DNA of 45,026 nucleotides. It comes from an uncultured Maricaulis sp. (GTDB lineage Bacteria > Pseudomonadota > Alphaproteobacteria > Caulobacterales > Maricaulaceae). This document shows positions 6,919 to 15,911 of the stretch, one piece after another. Where the stretch lies: the NCBI RefSeq assembly GCF_905480005.1, contig NZ_CAJQOO010000017.1:1-45026 (forward strand), given 5' to 3'. Within the stretch, counting starts at the first letter, position 1, and every line of letters begins with the position of its first letter. The notes below the pieces were generated by a model, which saw nothing but the letters and a program-made list of their open reading frames with translations, searched no databases and was not told where the DNA came from. A program made the position numbers and the translations under genes.

Positions 6919-9900
6919 ATGTCGTCTTTGGGTGGTCCATGGAGCGTTAAGGGGATTGATCCCCGCGCCCGGGCGAGAGCCAAGACGGCTGCGCGCAAGG
7001 AGGGCATGACCCTCGGCGAATGGCTCAATCGCGTCATCCTCGAAGACAATGACACCGCCTCCGCTCACTGGGACGACGCCCTGGAAGCCTTTCCGGGTTT
7101 TGGTGGCCAGCAATCCCTGACCGAGGACGAAGACAAGCTGCTGCGGGCGATGGTCAACCGCCTGTCCGACCGGATCGACAATTCCGAGCAGATGTCCGCC
7201 CGCACGCTTGGCGGCATCGACAAGGCGCTGACCCAGCTCGCCGAGAAGATCACCAAGACCGGCGAGCGCACCAGCGGCGAGCTGAATGCAGCACGCGACA
7301 GTCTGACCCGTGTTCAAAAAAGCCAGGACGAACTTGGCGATCGCGTTCGCTCGCTGGAATCCGGTACGGGCAACGGCGCATCACCGGATACGGTGAAGGC
7401 GGTCGAGACCACCATCATGAAGCTGGCTCGCCGCCTCTATGAACACGAGAATGATACCGCCGCTCGCGTGCACGCAGTCGATGCCGACACCAAGCACCTC
7501 GCCGAGACCCTGGAAGACCGCCTCGCCCGCCTGGAAAACCGGGCCACAGACTTCGCCGACCTGACCAAGAAGCGCGAAGACCGGGCTGCCGAGACCCTGA
7601 ACGGCCTGCACACTTCGACCGAAATGCTCAAGGCGCGGATCGAAGGCTCCGAGCGGGTCACCAATGATGCCGCCCGCCTTCTTGAGACGTCCTTCTCGCG
7701 CCTGGACGACCGCCTGCGCCAGCTGGAAACCCGCAATTCATCCGACACGGCCGATCTGGAACGGCGTTTCGAACGCCTCACCGATGATGTCGCGCGGAGT
7801 ATCGCCGAGACCCGTGGCCAGGTCAGCCAGGCCCTCAGCAAGGCGACCTCGGAGCCGCGCGTGGACCGGCTCGAGGATACACTGACCAAGGCGCTGGACC
7901 GGATTGACCGGGCCGAACGTCGCCAGGGCGACAACATGTCCCGGCTTGGCGAGGAGATCACGAAACTCGCCGTCGCGATTGATCACCGCCTGACCGAAAG
8001 CGAACGCCGCTCTGCAAATGCAATGCGCGAAAGCCAGTCGGAACAGAAGCTGGATCGTCGCCTGGATGAGGTTCGCCAGGAACAAAAGGACTCCATGAAG
8101 CGCATGGGCGAGGAGGTCACTCGCCTCGGCCGCGCCCTCGGCGATCGTATTGTGAAGTCCGAGGAGCGCTCCGCCGCCCTGGTGGAGACGGCAACCGATC
8201 GCATGGGTCAGGTGATGGACCGGCTGGAGCAGTCCGGCCGTGAAGACAATCTGGAAGATCGCCTGCGCCAGTCCGAGGAGCGCACCGCCCAGCGTATCGA
8301 GGACGCCATGTCCGGCGTGAAGGATCGCATGAGCGCGGTCCGTGCCGAGACCGAGCAGGCCCTGTCGCCGGTCCAGCGTGCCATGTCAGCGCTCGCCGAC
8401 CGGCTGGAAGCGATTGAAACGCGCGGCAAGCCTGCCGAGCCCGAGCCATCGGACACCGCCGACGAAAGCCAGGTCACGGCTGAGAGTGACGCGGTCGAGA
8501 TCGATTTTGACACGCCGCTCGCGCCGCCGCCGCAGGCTGAAACACCTGCGGGCGGCTTCGATGTCGATGGCGATGACCCATTCCTGGCCGAGGCCGCTCA
8601 GGCAAACCCGGCACCTCAGGCGGCGCCGCTGGCAACCAAGCCCGCCGCACCAGCGGCCGCCCCGGTTCTGCGCGAAACGACCGCAAGTGCCGCCCCGACG
8701 CCAGCACCCGCGCAACCGACACCGGGCCCCGCCCCTCATGCGCGCGGGCCTGTCCAGCCGCCGGCCCGACCGGCCCAGCCCCAGCGCATGGGCGCCACCG
8801 CCGATGCCGATTTCCTCGCCGCGGCCCGGGAACGCACGCGCGCCGGCATGCCGGGCCAGTCACTTGAAGGCGGCGAGCGCCGCGCGCCGCAGACCAAATT
8901 TGGTCGCACCCTGCTCTACGCCCTGCCTGTTGTCGCACTGGTCATGTTGTCCGGCGCTGGCGCCCTGCTGATCTGGGAAGCCTGGCAGGGAGATGGGGAA
9001 CGCGTGGCGGCAGAGGCCGAGGCCGAACGCAGCTTCATTGCCCAGGTCGAAGCCGACCTTTCCGGCTCCGAACAAACACCCCTCACCTCGGCTGGCCCGA
9101 CCCAGCTTGCCGCGGTCGAAACCACGCCCGGGCCCGCACGCGAAACGCCGGTGCCACAAAACGCCGACCCGGTCCCTGCCGAAGCGCGCCCGCCGACGGC
9201 CGCCAGCGACCCGGCTCGCCCGCCTGCCAACCAGGTCGCAGACGCAACCGGGACCAGCCTGCCCGCGACTGCCGCAGTTGAGCCAGCTCCTGCCCCCGTC
9301 CGCACACCGGCTGACACCCAGGCCGAAACCCAGGCGAACGGTCCCGGCCGCGTAACACTGGAAAGCGCAGCCGCCGATGGAAATCCCGTCGCCCGCTACC
9401 AGCTCGGCATCCGTGCGCTGGACAATGGAGACGCGCAAACCGCGGCCATCCTTCTGCGCCGCGCCGCGGAACAGGGCGTTCCGGCCGCTCAATACCGCTA
9501 TGGCAAACTTCTGGAGACCGGCGAGGGCGTCGAGATCAATCTCGAAGACGCCCGCCGCTGGACAGAACGCGCCGCGAATGCCGGTCACCGCCGGGCCATG
9601 CACAATCTCGGTGTGATGTACTACTATGGCACCGGTGCCGCGCAGAACATGGATACCGCGGCACGCTGGTTCCAGGAGGCTGCCTTGCTCGGTCTGCGTG
9701 ATTCCCAGTTCAATCTGGCGCTGCTCTACGAGACCGGCGACGGCGTTCCCCTGAGTCTGCCGGATGCCTATGCCTGGTTCACGATTGCCGCCAGCGACAG
9801 CGATCCGACAGCGTCCGAACGCGCGTCCACTCTGGCCGAGATGATCGAGCCGGAGGCGCTTCAGGCCGCGCGCGCAACCGCCGCCGGTTTCACGCCGCGA

Positions 9901-10155
9901 CCGCTCGATGGCGAGGCCAATGGCATATATGCCGACCTGCCCTGGGAGCGCGTGGCCACTACGGACATGGTGATGGTTCGCCGGGCCCAGGGCTTCCTTT
10001 CGGTGCTCGGCTACGGCCCCGGCCCGCTGGACGGCCAGATCGGCGACCGCACGCGCGATGCCATCATGTCATTCGAGGCCGATCAGGGCCTGCCCCGCAC
10101 CGGACGTGTCGATCCCGTTCTCGTTGAACGGCTCGAGCGCGCGGCGGCGGGTTGA
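6919..10155 (+). CDS. podJ: PodJ-like polar organelle development protein
   Basis: A 1078-residue protein with the full PodJ plan. The N-terminus contains GPWSVKGIDPRARARAK and GMTLGEWLNRVI, the signature of PodJ-type proteins. A very long coiled coil (about 60-500) and a Pro/Ala-rich linker (about 510-640) follow. A single membrane segment lies at about 662-688 (LLYALPVVALVMLSGAGALL). After a periplasmic Pro/Ala linker come Sel1-like repeats (about 815-970) and a C-terminal peptidoglycan-binding domain (about 1018-1075, LGYGPGPLDGQIGDRT). In Caulobacter, PodJ organises the new pole, recruiting factors for pili, flagellum and holdfast. I chose ATG 6919, which has GGGAG 10 nt upstream, over the in-frame TTG at 6898. 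It is slightly longer than the 974-residue Caulobacter protein. The upstream region carries DnaA, CtrA-like and GANTC sites. Confidence 0.85.
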   Translation: MSSLGGPWSVKGIDPRARARAKTAARKEGMTLGEWLNRVILEDNDTASAHWDDALEAFPGFGGQQSLTEDEDKLLRAMVNRLSDRIDNSEQMSARTLGGIDKALTQLAEKITKTGERTSGELNAARDSLTRVQKSQDELGDRVRSLESGTGNGASPDTVKAVETTIMKLARRLYEHENDTAARVHAVDADTKHLAETLEDRLARLENRATDFADLTKKREDRAAETLNGLHTSTEMLKARIEGSERVTNDAARLLETSFSRLDDRLRQLETRNSSDTADLERRFERLTDDVARSIAETRGQVSQALSKATSEPRVDRLEDTLTKALDRIDRAERRQGDNMSRLGEEITKLAVAIDHRLTESERRSANAMRESQSEQKLDRRLDEVRQEQKDSMKRMGEEVTRLGRALGDRIVKSEERSAALVETATDRMGQVMDRLEQSGREDNLEDRLRQSEERTAQRIEDAMSGVKDRMSAVRAETEQALSPVQRAMSALADRLEAIETRGKPAEPEPSDTADESQVTAESDAVEIDFDTPLAPPPQAETPAGGFDVDGDDPFLAEAAQANPAPQAAPLATKPAAPAAAPVLRETTASAAPTPAPAQPTPGPAPHARGPVQPPARPAQPQRMGATADADFLAAARERTRAGMPGQSLEGGERRAPQTKFGRTLLYALPVVALVMLSGAGALLIWEAWQGDGERVAAEAEAERSFIAQVEADLSGSEQTPLTSAGPTQLAAVETTPGPARETPVPQNADPVPAEARPPTAASDPARPPANQVADATGTSLPATAAVEPAPAPVRTPADTQAETQANGPGRVTLESAAADGNPVARYQLGIRALDNGDAQTAAILLRRAAEQGVPAAQYRYGKLLETGEGVEINLEDARRWTERAANAGHRRAMHNLGVMYYYGTGAAQNMDTAARWFQEAALLGLRDSQFNLALLYETGDGVPLSLPDAYAWFTIAASDSDPTASERASTLAEMIEPEALQAARATAAGFTPRPLDGEANGIYADLPWERVATTDMVMVRRAQGFLSVLGYGPGPLDGQIGDRTRDAIMSFEADQGLPRTGRVDPVLVERLERAAAG

Positions 10156-10161
10156 TCCGCG

Positions 10162-11097
10162 GTGCAGATCTACCTCCCGATCGCAGAAATCTCAGTCAAC
10201 ATCTTCCTATTGCTCGGACTGGGTCTGGGCGTCGGCTTTCTCTCGGGCATGTTCGGGGTCGGTGGCGGCTTCCTGATGACCCCGCTCCTGATCTTCATCG
10301 GTGTCCCGCCAGCCGTCGCCGTGTCGACCGGCGCCAATCAGATCGTGGCCTCTTCAGCTTCGGGCGTCTTCCCGCACTGGAAACGAAAAACCCTTGATCT
10401 CAAAATGGGGGTCCTGTTGCTGATCGGCGGCTCCGCCGGCTCGATCGCCGGCGTGCAATTATTCGCCCTGCTTCGGGGCATGGGCCAGATCGATCTGATC
10501 ATCTCTTTGAGTTATGTGGGCTTTCTCGGCGTGGTCGGGGGTTTGATGATGGTCGAGAGCGTGCGCTCCCTAATCCGCGCCGCCAATCCGGACAAGTCCG
10601 CCAGCAAGCGTCCGCTGCGCAAGCGCGGCTGGATCGACCGCATGCCGTACAAGATGCGCTTCCCGGCATCGGGGCTGTACATCTCGGTCATCCCGCCCGT
10701 CGCCATCGGATTCTTTGTCGGCACATTGGTCGCCATCATGGGGGTGGCGGGCGGCTTCATCATGGTCCCGGCCATGATCTACATGCTGCGCATGCCGACC
10801 AATGTCGTGATCGGAACCTCGCTCTTCCAGATCCTCTTCGTCACAGCCCTGACCACTTTACTGCAAGCCGCCCAGAACCAGACCGTGGACATCCTGCTGG
10901 CCCTCCTGCTGACGGTTGGCGGGGTGATCGGCGCCCAGTTCGGCGCCCGGGCCGGCCGGAATGTGAAGGCCGAGGAATTGCGCGCCCTGCTGGCGGCTCT
11001 TGTCCTGGCCGTCTGCCTGAAAATGGGCTGGGACCTGGTGGTCACGCCCTCTGAGCTTTTCACCATCCTGCCGCGCGGCGGCGGGGAGGGGTTCTGA
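10162..11097 (+). CDS. TauE/SafE (TSUP) family anion exporter
   Basis: A 311-residue polytopic inner-membrane protein. The family's internal duplication is visible as GMFGVGGGFLMTP (about 29-41) and GVAGGFIMVPAM (about 194-205). Eight or so hydrophobic segments are separated by a charged loop (about 137-165) that includes KRPLRKRGW. TSUP proteins move sulfite, sulfonates or related organic anions; the substrate here is unknown. The start appears to be GTG at 10162, 6 nt after the podJ stop. The next gene, of the TIGR02186 family, follows after 1 nt, a pairing often seen in alphaproteobacteria. Confidence 0.88.
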   Translation: MQIYLPIAEISVNIFLLLGLGLGVGFLSGMFGVGGGFLMTPLLIFIGVPPAVAVSTGANQIVASSASGVFPHWKRKTLDLKMGVLLLIGGSAGSIAGVQLFALLRGMGQIDLIISLSYVGFLGVVGGLMMVESVRSLIRAANPDKSASKRPLRKRGWIDRMPYKMRFPASGLYISVIPPVAIGFFVGTLVAIMGVAGGFIMVPAMIYMLRMPTNVVIGTSLFQILFVTALTTLLQAAQNQTVDILLALLLTVGGVIGAQFGARAGRNVKAEELRALLAALVLAVCLKMGWDLVVTPSELFTILPRGGGEGF

Positions 11098-11098
11098 G

Positions 11099-11956
11099 AT
11101 GATTGCCACCCTTCTCCTCGCGCTCGGTCTGCAGGGCCAGCCCCAGATCGCAACCGAGGCACCTGGAATCGTCGCTGCCCTGACCCAGGAAACGGTCGAG
11201 ATCCGGGAGGATTTCGATGGTGCCGAACTGGTGCTGTACGGGGCGACGCGCGGCCTCACAATCCAGGACGAGATCGTTGTCGTGCTGCGGGGTCCGGGGC
11301 GGGATTTGCGGGTGATGCAGAAGGCCCGCAGCTTCGGCATATGGGTCAATTCGGCGCCACTCGAATTCGATGATGTGCCGAGCTATTACGCGATCGCCAC
11401 ATCGCTGCCGCTGGAAACCATAGCAGGCCCGGAGGAACTCGAGCGCAGCGGCATTGGCCTGCAGGCCATGCTGGAGGCCAATGCCGCAGCCATGGAGCCA
11501 AGCTGGCTGCTGGGCGCTTCAACGGCCGTCGACGCCGCGGCGCCCGATGCCCAACCGCGCAACCTGCCCGATGGCGCGAGCCTGGCCGAGCCTCCCGCGA
11601 TGATCCGCCAGGACCGGGTGAGCGAGTATCTTGATGCCATCGCCCGGGACGGACGCCGCGACAATGTTTTTGCCGAAGCTCAACGCGGCGTCGAAATCCT
11701 GGATGGAGGCTTGTTCCGGGCCACCATTGCCCTGCCACCGCTCACCCCTGTCGGCGATTACGTTGCCGAGGTCTATCTCTTCCGCGATGGTCGCCCGATC
11801 GCCAGCCGATCGGCCAGCCTTCGCGTCGAAAAGGCCGGTATCGAGCGCTTCTTCTTTGAATTCGCTCATGACCTGCCCATCCTCTACGGCCTGTTCTGCG
11901 TGCTGCTGGCTATGCTGGCCGGCTATATCGCCAATCTGGCCTTCAATCGCCGCTAG
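11099..11956 (+). CDS. TIGR02186 family protein, TauE-associated
   Basis: A 285-residue protein with an N-terminal signal (MIATLLLALGLQG), an extracytoplasmic domain of about 230 residues with the family stretch ELVLYGATRG, and one C-terminal membrane anchor (about 256-281, PILYGLFCVLLAMLAGYIAN) ending in NRR. This layout fits the TIGR02186 family, typically encoded directly after a TauE/SafE exporter as here. It probably acts as a periplasm-facing accessory to that transporter; the biochemical role is unknown. Confidence 0.8.
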   Translation: MIATLLLALGLQGQPQIATEAPGIVAALTQETVEIREDFDGAELVLYGATRGLTIQDEIVVVLRGPGRDLRVMQKARSFGIWVNSAPLEFDDVPSYYAIATSLPLETIAGPEELERSGIGLQAMLEANAAAMEPSWLLGASTAVDAAAPDAQPRNLPDGASLAEPPAMIRQDRVSEYLDAIARDGRRDNVFAEAQRGVEILDGGLFRATIALPPLTPVGDYVAEVYLFRDGRPIASRSASLRVEKAGIERFFFEFAHDLPILYGLFCVLLAMLAGYIANLAFNRR

Positions 11957-11993
11957 GCCTTTTCGCCGGCGACCGCGCGCCTAGATTGGGCGT

Positions 11994-12470
11994 ATGGACA
12001 GACAATCTTCCCTCCCCGCAACGCCCCTCTGGCTCGGCCTGACCGGCTGGATCCCGTTCTGGCTTCCTGTGCTGTCGACGGCCCATGCCGTTGTCACCGA
12101 CCGGTCAGCCGCCGCTGAAGGGGCCCTCTTCGTTATCTATGCCGCGATCATTCTCGGTTTTCTGGGCGGCGTTCGATGGGGGCGGGCACTGGCTCAAGGC
12201 GAAGAGCAGACGCTCGACAGCCCGACCTTCGTCCTGTCGATCGTGCCGAGCCTGGCCGGTCTGGCCGCAGCGCTTCTCCTCTGGGCTGGCCTGCCACTGA
12301 TCGCTTTCGCGCTGATCCTGGTCGCCCTCATCATCCATTGGCGCTGGGACCTGACTGCCTGTCGGCGCGGCGATCTGCCCGCCTGGTATGGCCAGCTGCG
12401 CGCCATCCTGACGGCTGGCGCGGTTGGCGCGACCCTTGCGATGCTTGCCCTTTATCCGCTGACCGGCTGA
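11994..12470 (+). CDS. DUF3429 family membrane protein
   Basis: A 158-residue protein with about five hydrophobic segments (14-32, 43-60, 78-92, 95-112 and 133-154). It contains GFLGGVRWGRAL in the second segment and IHWRWDLTACRRGDLPAWY after the fourth, the conserved stretches I associate with DUF3429. Function is unknown. It starts at ATG 11994, 37 nt after the preceding gene, and a hairpin follows its stop. Confidence 0.8.
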   Translation: MDRQSSLPATPLWLGLTGWIPFWLPVLSTAHAVVTDRSAAAEGALFVIYAAIILGFLGGVRWGRALAQGEEQTLDSPTFVLSIVPSLAGLAAALLLWAGLPLIAFALILVALIIHWRWDLTACRRGDLPAWYGQLRAILTAGAVGATLAMLALYPLTG

Positions 12471-12483
12471 TCGCTCCTCCCGC

Positions 12484-12514
12484 CATTCAACCGGGACAGG
12501 TTACCGGTTGAATG
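12484..12514. terminator. Perfect 11-bp hairpin between convergent genes
   Basis: CATTCAACCGG at 12484-12494 pairs exactly with CCGGTTGAATG at 12504-12514 around a 9-nt loop. It lies between the convergent DUF3429 and pdeM genes. There is no U-tract on either strand, so any termination would be factor-dependent. Confidence 0.5.
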
Positions 12515-12605
12515 CTGGCATGGCCTTCATCCGCGACAATTCAGCCAGCGTGCTCGACCGGGCCAGAAAACGGCAGTCCGGGCCCGTCAGCGGCCAGGCC
12601 ACAGA

Positions 12606-13307
12606 CTAGTAGCGATCCGGCACGCACGTCTTCGCGGCGACCGGATAGACCCGCGTCCGCCCCATGACGAGCGCACCCGGCGTTTTGCCGAAACAGCGTA
12701 CAAAAGCCGGATCGCAAACATTCAGCCCGCCGGTATAGGCCCCGAAGGCCGGCATGACGAGCCGCTGGCCGTCGGTCGCGAAGCAGCGCGCCCGCACCGA
12801 TCGCCCCTGCCCGCGCACCTTGGCACAGGGATGGAGATGGCCGGCGATTTCGCCCGGCGCTACACCCTCAGTCGGCTCATGCCGCAGAACCAGATTTCCA
12901 ATCTCGAGCGTGTGCCGCACCTCCCCGCCGAATTGCGGCGGGGGTGCGGGGTCGTGATTGCCCTCGATCCAGACCCAGCGCGAAACGCTGGCGACCAGGT
13001 CGGCGAGACGTTCAACGTCTGCGCCATCCATGCGCCGGTCGGCCAGCTGGTCGTGGAAACTATCCCCCAGCGCGATCAGAGTTTGAGGGCGATGGCGGCT
13101 GATGGCGGCGGCCAGACGGCGCAGCGTCGTGCGTGTATCATAAGGTGGCAGCATCTGGCCGCCCATGCCGAAAGACGACCCCTTCTCGAAGTGCAAATCC
13201 GAGACAATCAGGGTCGCGCTGTCCGGCAGGAGCAAAACACCGTCCGGATCGGCGATCGCACGTGCGTCGGCGAGGCTGAATTCATGGTCGGTGAGCGTGT
13301 CAGTCAA
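12606..13307 (-). CDS. pdeM: Ligase-associated DNA damage response endonuclease PdeM
   Basis: A calcineurin-like metallophosphoesterase of about 233 residues. The five metal-binding motifs are readable in order: SDLHFEKG, ALGDSFHD, EGNHDP, LRHEP and AGHLHP. PdeM is encoded with an Lhr-type helicase, a ligase and an exonuclease in many bacteria; here only the helicase adjoins. The start is uncertain. A TTG at 13307 is preceded by GGAGG with a 9-nt gap and overlaps the helicase stop by 8 nt, giving MTDTLTDHEF; an earlier TTG at 13325 is less well supported. The overlap implies translational coupling. Confidence 0.85.
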   Translation of the reverse strand: MTDTLTDHEFSLADARAIADPDGVLLLPDSATLIVSDLHFEKGSSFGMGGQMLPPYDTRTTLRRLAAAISRHRPQTLIALGDSFHDQLADRRMDGADVERLADLVASVSRWVWIEGNHDPAPPPQFGGEVRHTLEIGNLVLRHEPTEGVAPGEIAGHLHPCAKVRGQGRSVRARCFATDGQRLVMPAFGAYTGGLNVCDPAFVRCFGKTPGALVMGRTRVYPVAAKTCVPDRY

Positions 13308-15774
13308 GCCGGACGGCCTCCGCAATCAGGTCCTCGGCAGCGTCTTCCAGAATGCTGTCATGACCCTCGCCATAGACCGGTTCCTTGCCGATCTCCAGCA
13401 TGACCGGCACGGCCAGGGGCGAGATCCGATCCAACGGCATATGGGTCACCCGGCCACGAATTCGCGCGAGGGCTTCGCCCAGGCGGCGAATGTCCAGCAA
13501 GCCGGCCGCCGCATCCTGCCAGGCTGCCCGCAGCAGGATGTGATCCGGCTCGTGCTCGCGCAGGACGTCATAGATGAGGTCAGTCGAAAAAGTGACCTGA
13601 CGCCCGGTCTTCTCCTGCCCCGGAAAGCGGCGCTCGATCAGACCGGCAATGACCGCGCAATTGCGGAAGGTGCGTTTCATCAACTGGCTCTCCGCCAGCC
13701 AGGCATCAAGATCATCGCCCATCATGTCCTCATCGAAGAGGGCATCGAAATCGAGACCAGACAGGTCACGCAAGCCCCAGACCGAGACGGCATACTCATT
13801 GGCGACAAAGCCCATCGGCCTCATCCCCAGCCGCTCCAGGCGCCGGGTCAGCAACATGCCGAGGGTCTGATGCGCCAGTCGTCCCTCGAACGGGTAGCAG
13901 ACCAGATAGTGGCGCGCAGAACGCGGGAAGGTTTCGACCAGAAGTCCATCGGCTGCCGGCAGACGGGAACGCACGGCCTGGAGTCGCAGCCAGTCACCAA
14001 CCTGGTCCGGCAGGCCATCCCATTGTTCCCGGTCCTGGACCATGTCGCGCACGCGGGCTGCCAGATAGGTGGAGAGTGGAAACTTGCCGCCCTGATAGGA
14101 GGGGATTTTCGGATCGGCCTCCGCCGCCCGCACGACCCGGGCGGTCATTTCCTCGATACCGACAAAGCGCAGGACCTGGCCGGCGAAGATGAAGGTATCG
14201 CCGGGCGTGAGTTGTTCGACGAACCATTCCTCGATCTGGCCGAGCCGGTGGCCACCCCGCCCGCGCGCTGACACCACGACATCAAGCATGGGCGCCTCGA
14301 CAATGGTGCCGACATTCATGCGGTAGCGCTGGGCGATCTGCGGCGTTCGCGCGAGCCAGCGCCCGTCCTTGCGCTGAACCAGCCGTCGGAAACGCTCATA
14401 GGTATTGAGCGCATAGCCCCCCGTCGCGGTAAAATCGAGCACGCGATCAAAGGTCTCGCGGTCGAGATGCGAATAGGGTGTGGCGCTGCGCACCTCGTCG
14501 AACAGCGCGTCAGCGAGGAAACCATCCCCGCATCCCCGCCCCATGATGTGCTGGGCGAGGACATCGAACGCCCCCGCGCCCAGGGGTTCCCCGTCCAGGG
14601 CATTCTCGGCCACGGCGTCGCGCGCAGCCTGGCATTCGAGATGCTCGAACCGATTGGTTGGCGCCAGCAAAGCCTTCGAAGGCGCGTCGAGCCGGTGATT
14701 GGAGCGGCCCAGACGCTGGATGAGGCGGGAGGAGCCCTTTGGCGCGCCCATCTGCACCACCAGGTCGACATCGCCCCAATCGATGCCGAGATCGAGCGTG
14801 GAGGTGCACACCACCGCCTTCAGCCGCCCTTCAGCCATCGCCTTTTCCACCTTGCGCCGCTGTTCCGGCGACAGCGAGCCATGATGCAGGGCGATCGGCA
14901 GATTGTCGGAGTTATGGGACCATAATTCCTGGAAGGTGAGCTCGGCCTGGGAGCGTGTATTGACGAAAACGAGCGCCATCTTCGCGCGCTTGATCCGCGC
15001 GTAGACATCCGCCAGCGCGTGTCGACCGGAATGGCCGGCCCAGGGGATACGGTCCGTGGGGTCGAGGATTTCGACCTCCGGTCGCGCCCCGGGCGATCCG
15101 CGAATGATGCGCGCGAACCGGTCTTCACAAGGCGCCTGGGCCACCAGCCAGCGCGCGAGGCCGCCCTCGTCGGCGACAGTCGCGGAGAGGCCCGCCCGCG
15201 TCGCCCGGGGTGCCCATTGGCGGATGGTCGCCAGGTCGAGCGAGAGCAGGTCGCCACGCTTTTGCGGCGCGATCGCATGGGCTTCGTCGATGATGATGCG
15301 TCTGAGGTCGCGAAAGAAGGCCTCCGCGTTCGCCGTGGCGCAAAAGAGGGCCAGTTGTTCCGGAGTGGTCAGGAGAATGTCCGGCGGATGCGCGCGTTGA
15401 CGCTGGCGCTTGCTGGTCGACGTGTCGCCGGTTCGGGTCTCGATACGCAGATCCAGCCCCATCTCCTCGACCGGCATCATCAGATTGCGCGCGACATCCA
15501 CGGAAAGCGCCTTGAGCGGCGAGATATAGAGTGTGTGAAGCGCATGAGGCCGGTCGCGTCCGGCCTGCGAGGCTGCCGGCGCCAGGTCAATCAGACTGGG
15601 CAGGAATCCACCCAGCGTCTTGCCGCCCCCGGTGGGCGCAATCAGCAGCGCGTCCTCTCCGGCCTCCGCCGCGGCGATCATCTCGAGCTGGTGGGACCGG
15701 GCTGCCCAGCCCCGTGTGGCGAACCAGTCGGCAAAGCGGGGCGGTAGACTGGCGGTGGCTGGCACTGACGGCAT
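13300..15774 (-). CDS. Ligase-associated DEXH box helicase (Lhr-like)
   Basis: An 824-residue superfamily 2 helicase. Motif I is APTGGGKTLGG (about 45), motif II DEAH (about 168), motif III SATV (about 198), and motif VI QRLGRSNHR (about 360). The region beyond about 400 resembles the Lhr-core winged-helix and C-terminal domains. The length suits the ligase-associated DEXH helicase family rather than the roughly 1500-residue Lhr. The protein is expected to translocate on single-stranded DNA in a damage response together with PdeM, whose gene overlaps its 3' end. The ATG at 15774 gives MPSVPATASLPPRF. No ligase or exonuclease gene is adjacent. Confidence 0.9.
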   Translation of the reverse strand: MPSVPATASLPPRFADWFATRGWAARSHQLEMIAAAEAGEDALLIAPTGGGKTLGGFLPSLIDLAPAASQAGRDRPHALHTLYISPLKALSVDVARNLMMPVEEMGLDLRIETRTGDTSTSKRQRQRAHPPDILLTTPEQLALFCATANAEAFFRDLRRIIIDEAHAIAPQKRGDLLSLDLATIRQWAPRATRAGLSATVADEGGLARWLVAQAPCEDRFARIIRGSPGARPEVEILDPTDRIPWAGHSGRHALADVYARIKRAKMALVFVNTRSQAELTFQELWSHNSDNLPIALHHGSLSPEQRRKVEKAMAEGRLKAVVCTSTLDLGIDWGDVDLVVQMGAPKGSSRLIQRLGRSNHRLDAPSKALLAPTNRFEHLECQAARDAVAENALDGEPLGAGAFDVLAQHIMGRGCGDGFLADALFDEVRSATPYSHLDRETFDRVLDFTATGGYALNTYERFRRLVQRKDGRWLARTPQIAQRYRMNVGTIVEAPMLDVVVSARGRGGHRLGQIEEWFVEQLTPGDTFIFAGQVLRFVGIEEMTARVVRAAEADPKIPSYQGGKFPLSTYLAARVRDMVQDREQWDGLPDQVGDWLRLQAVRSRLPAADGLLVETFPRSARHYLVCYPFEGRLAHQTLGMLLTRRLERLGMRPMGFVANEYAVSVWGLRDLSGLDFDALFDEDMMGDDLDAWLAESQLMKRTFRNCAVIAGLIERRFPGQEKTGRQVTFSTDLIYDVLREHEPDHILLRAAWQDAAAGLLDIRRLGEALARIRGRVTHMPLDRISPLAVPVMLEIGKEPVYGEGHDSILEDAAEDLIAEAVRLD

Positions 15775-15911
15775 CGACTCTCTTTAGCGGCCTCGCAAGG
15801 AGGGACCCCATCTCCATGGGGGGAAGGCTGCCCTTAGCGTCCCCCTGCCGTTTATGCCCCGTTTTCGCCATGCTCGCAGGCAAGACTGGCATTAGCGAGG
15901 GAAACTGGGTC

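Noticed and set aside
12520-12609. 29-codon plus-strand ORF after the hairpin at 12484
   Set aside because: No ribosome-binding site, no recognisable product, and it runs into the 3' end of pdeM.
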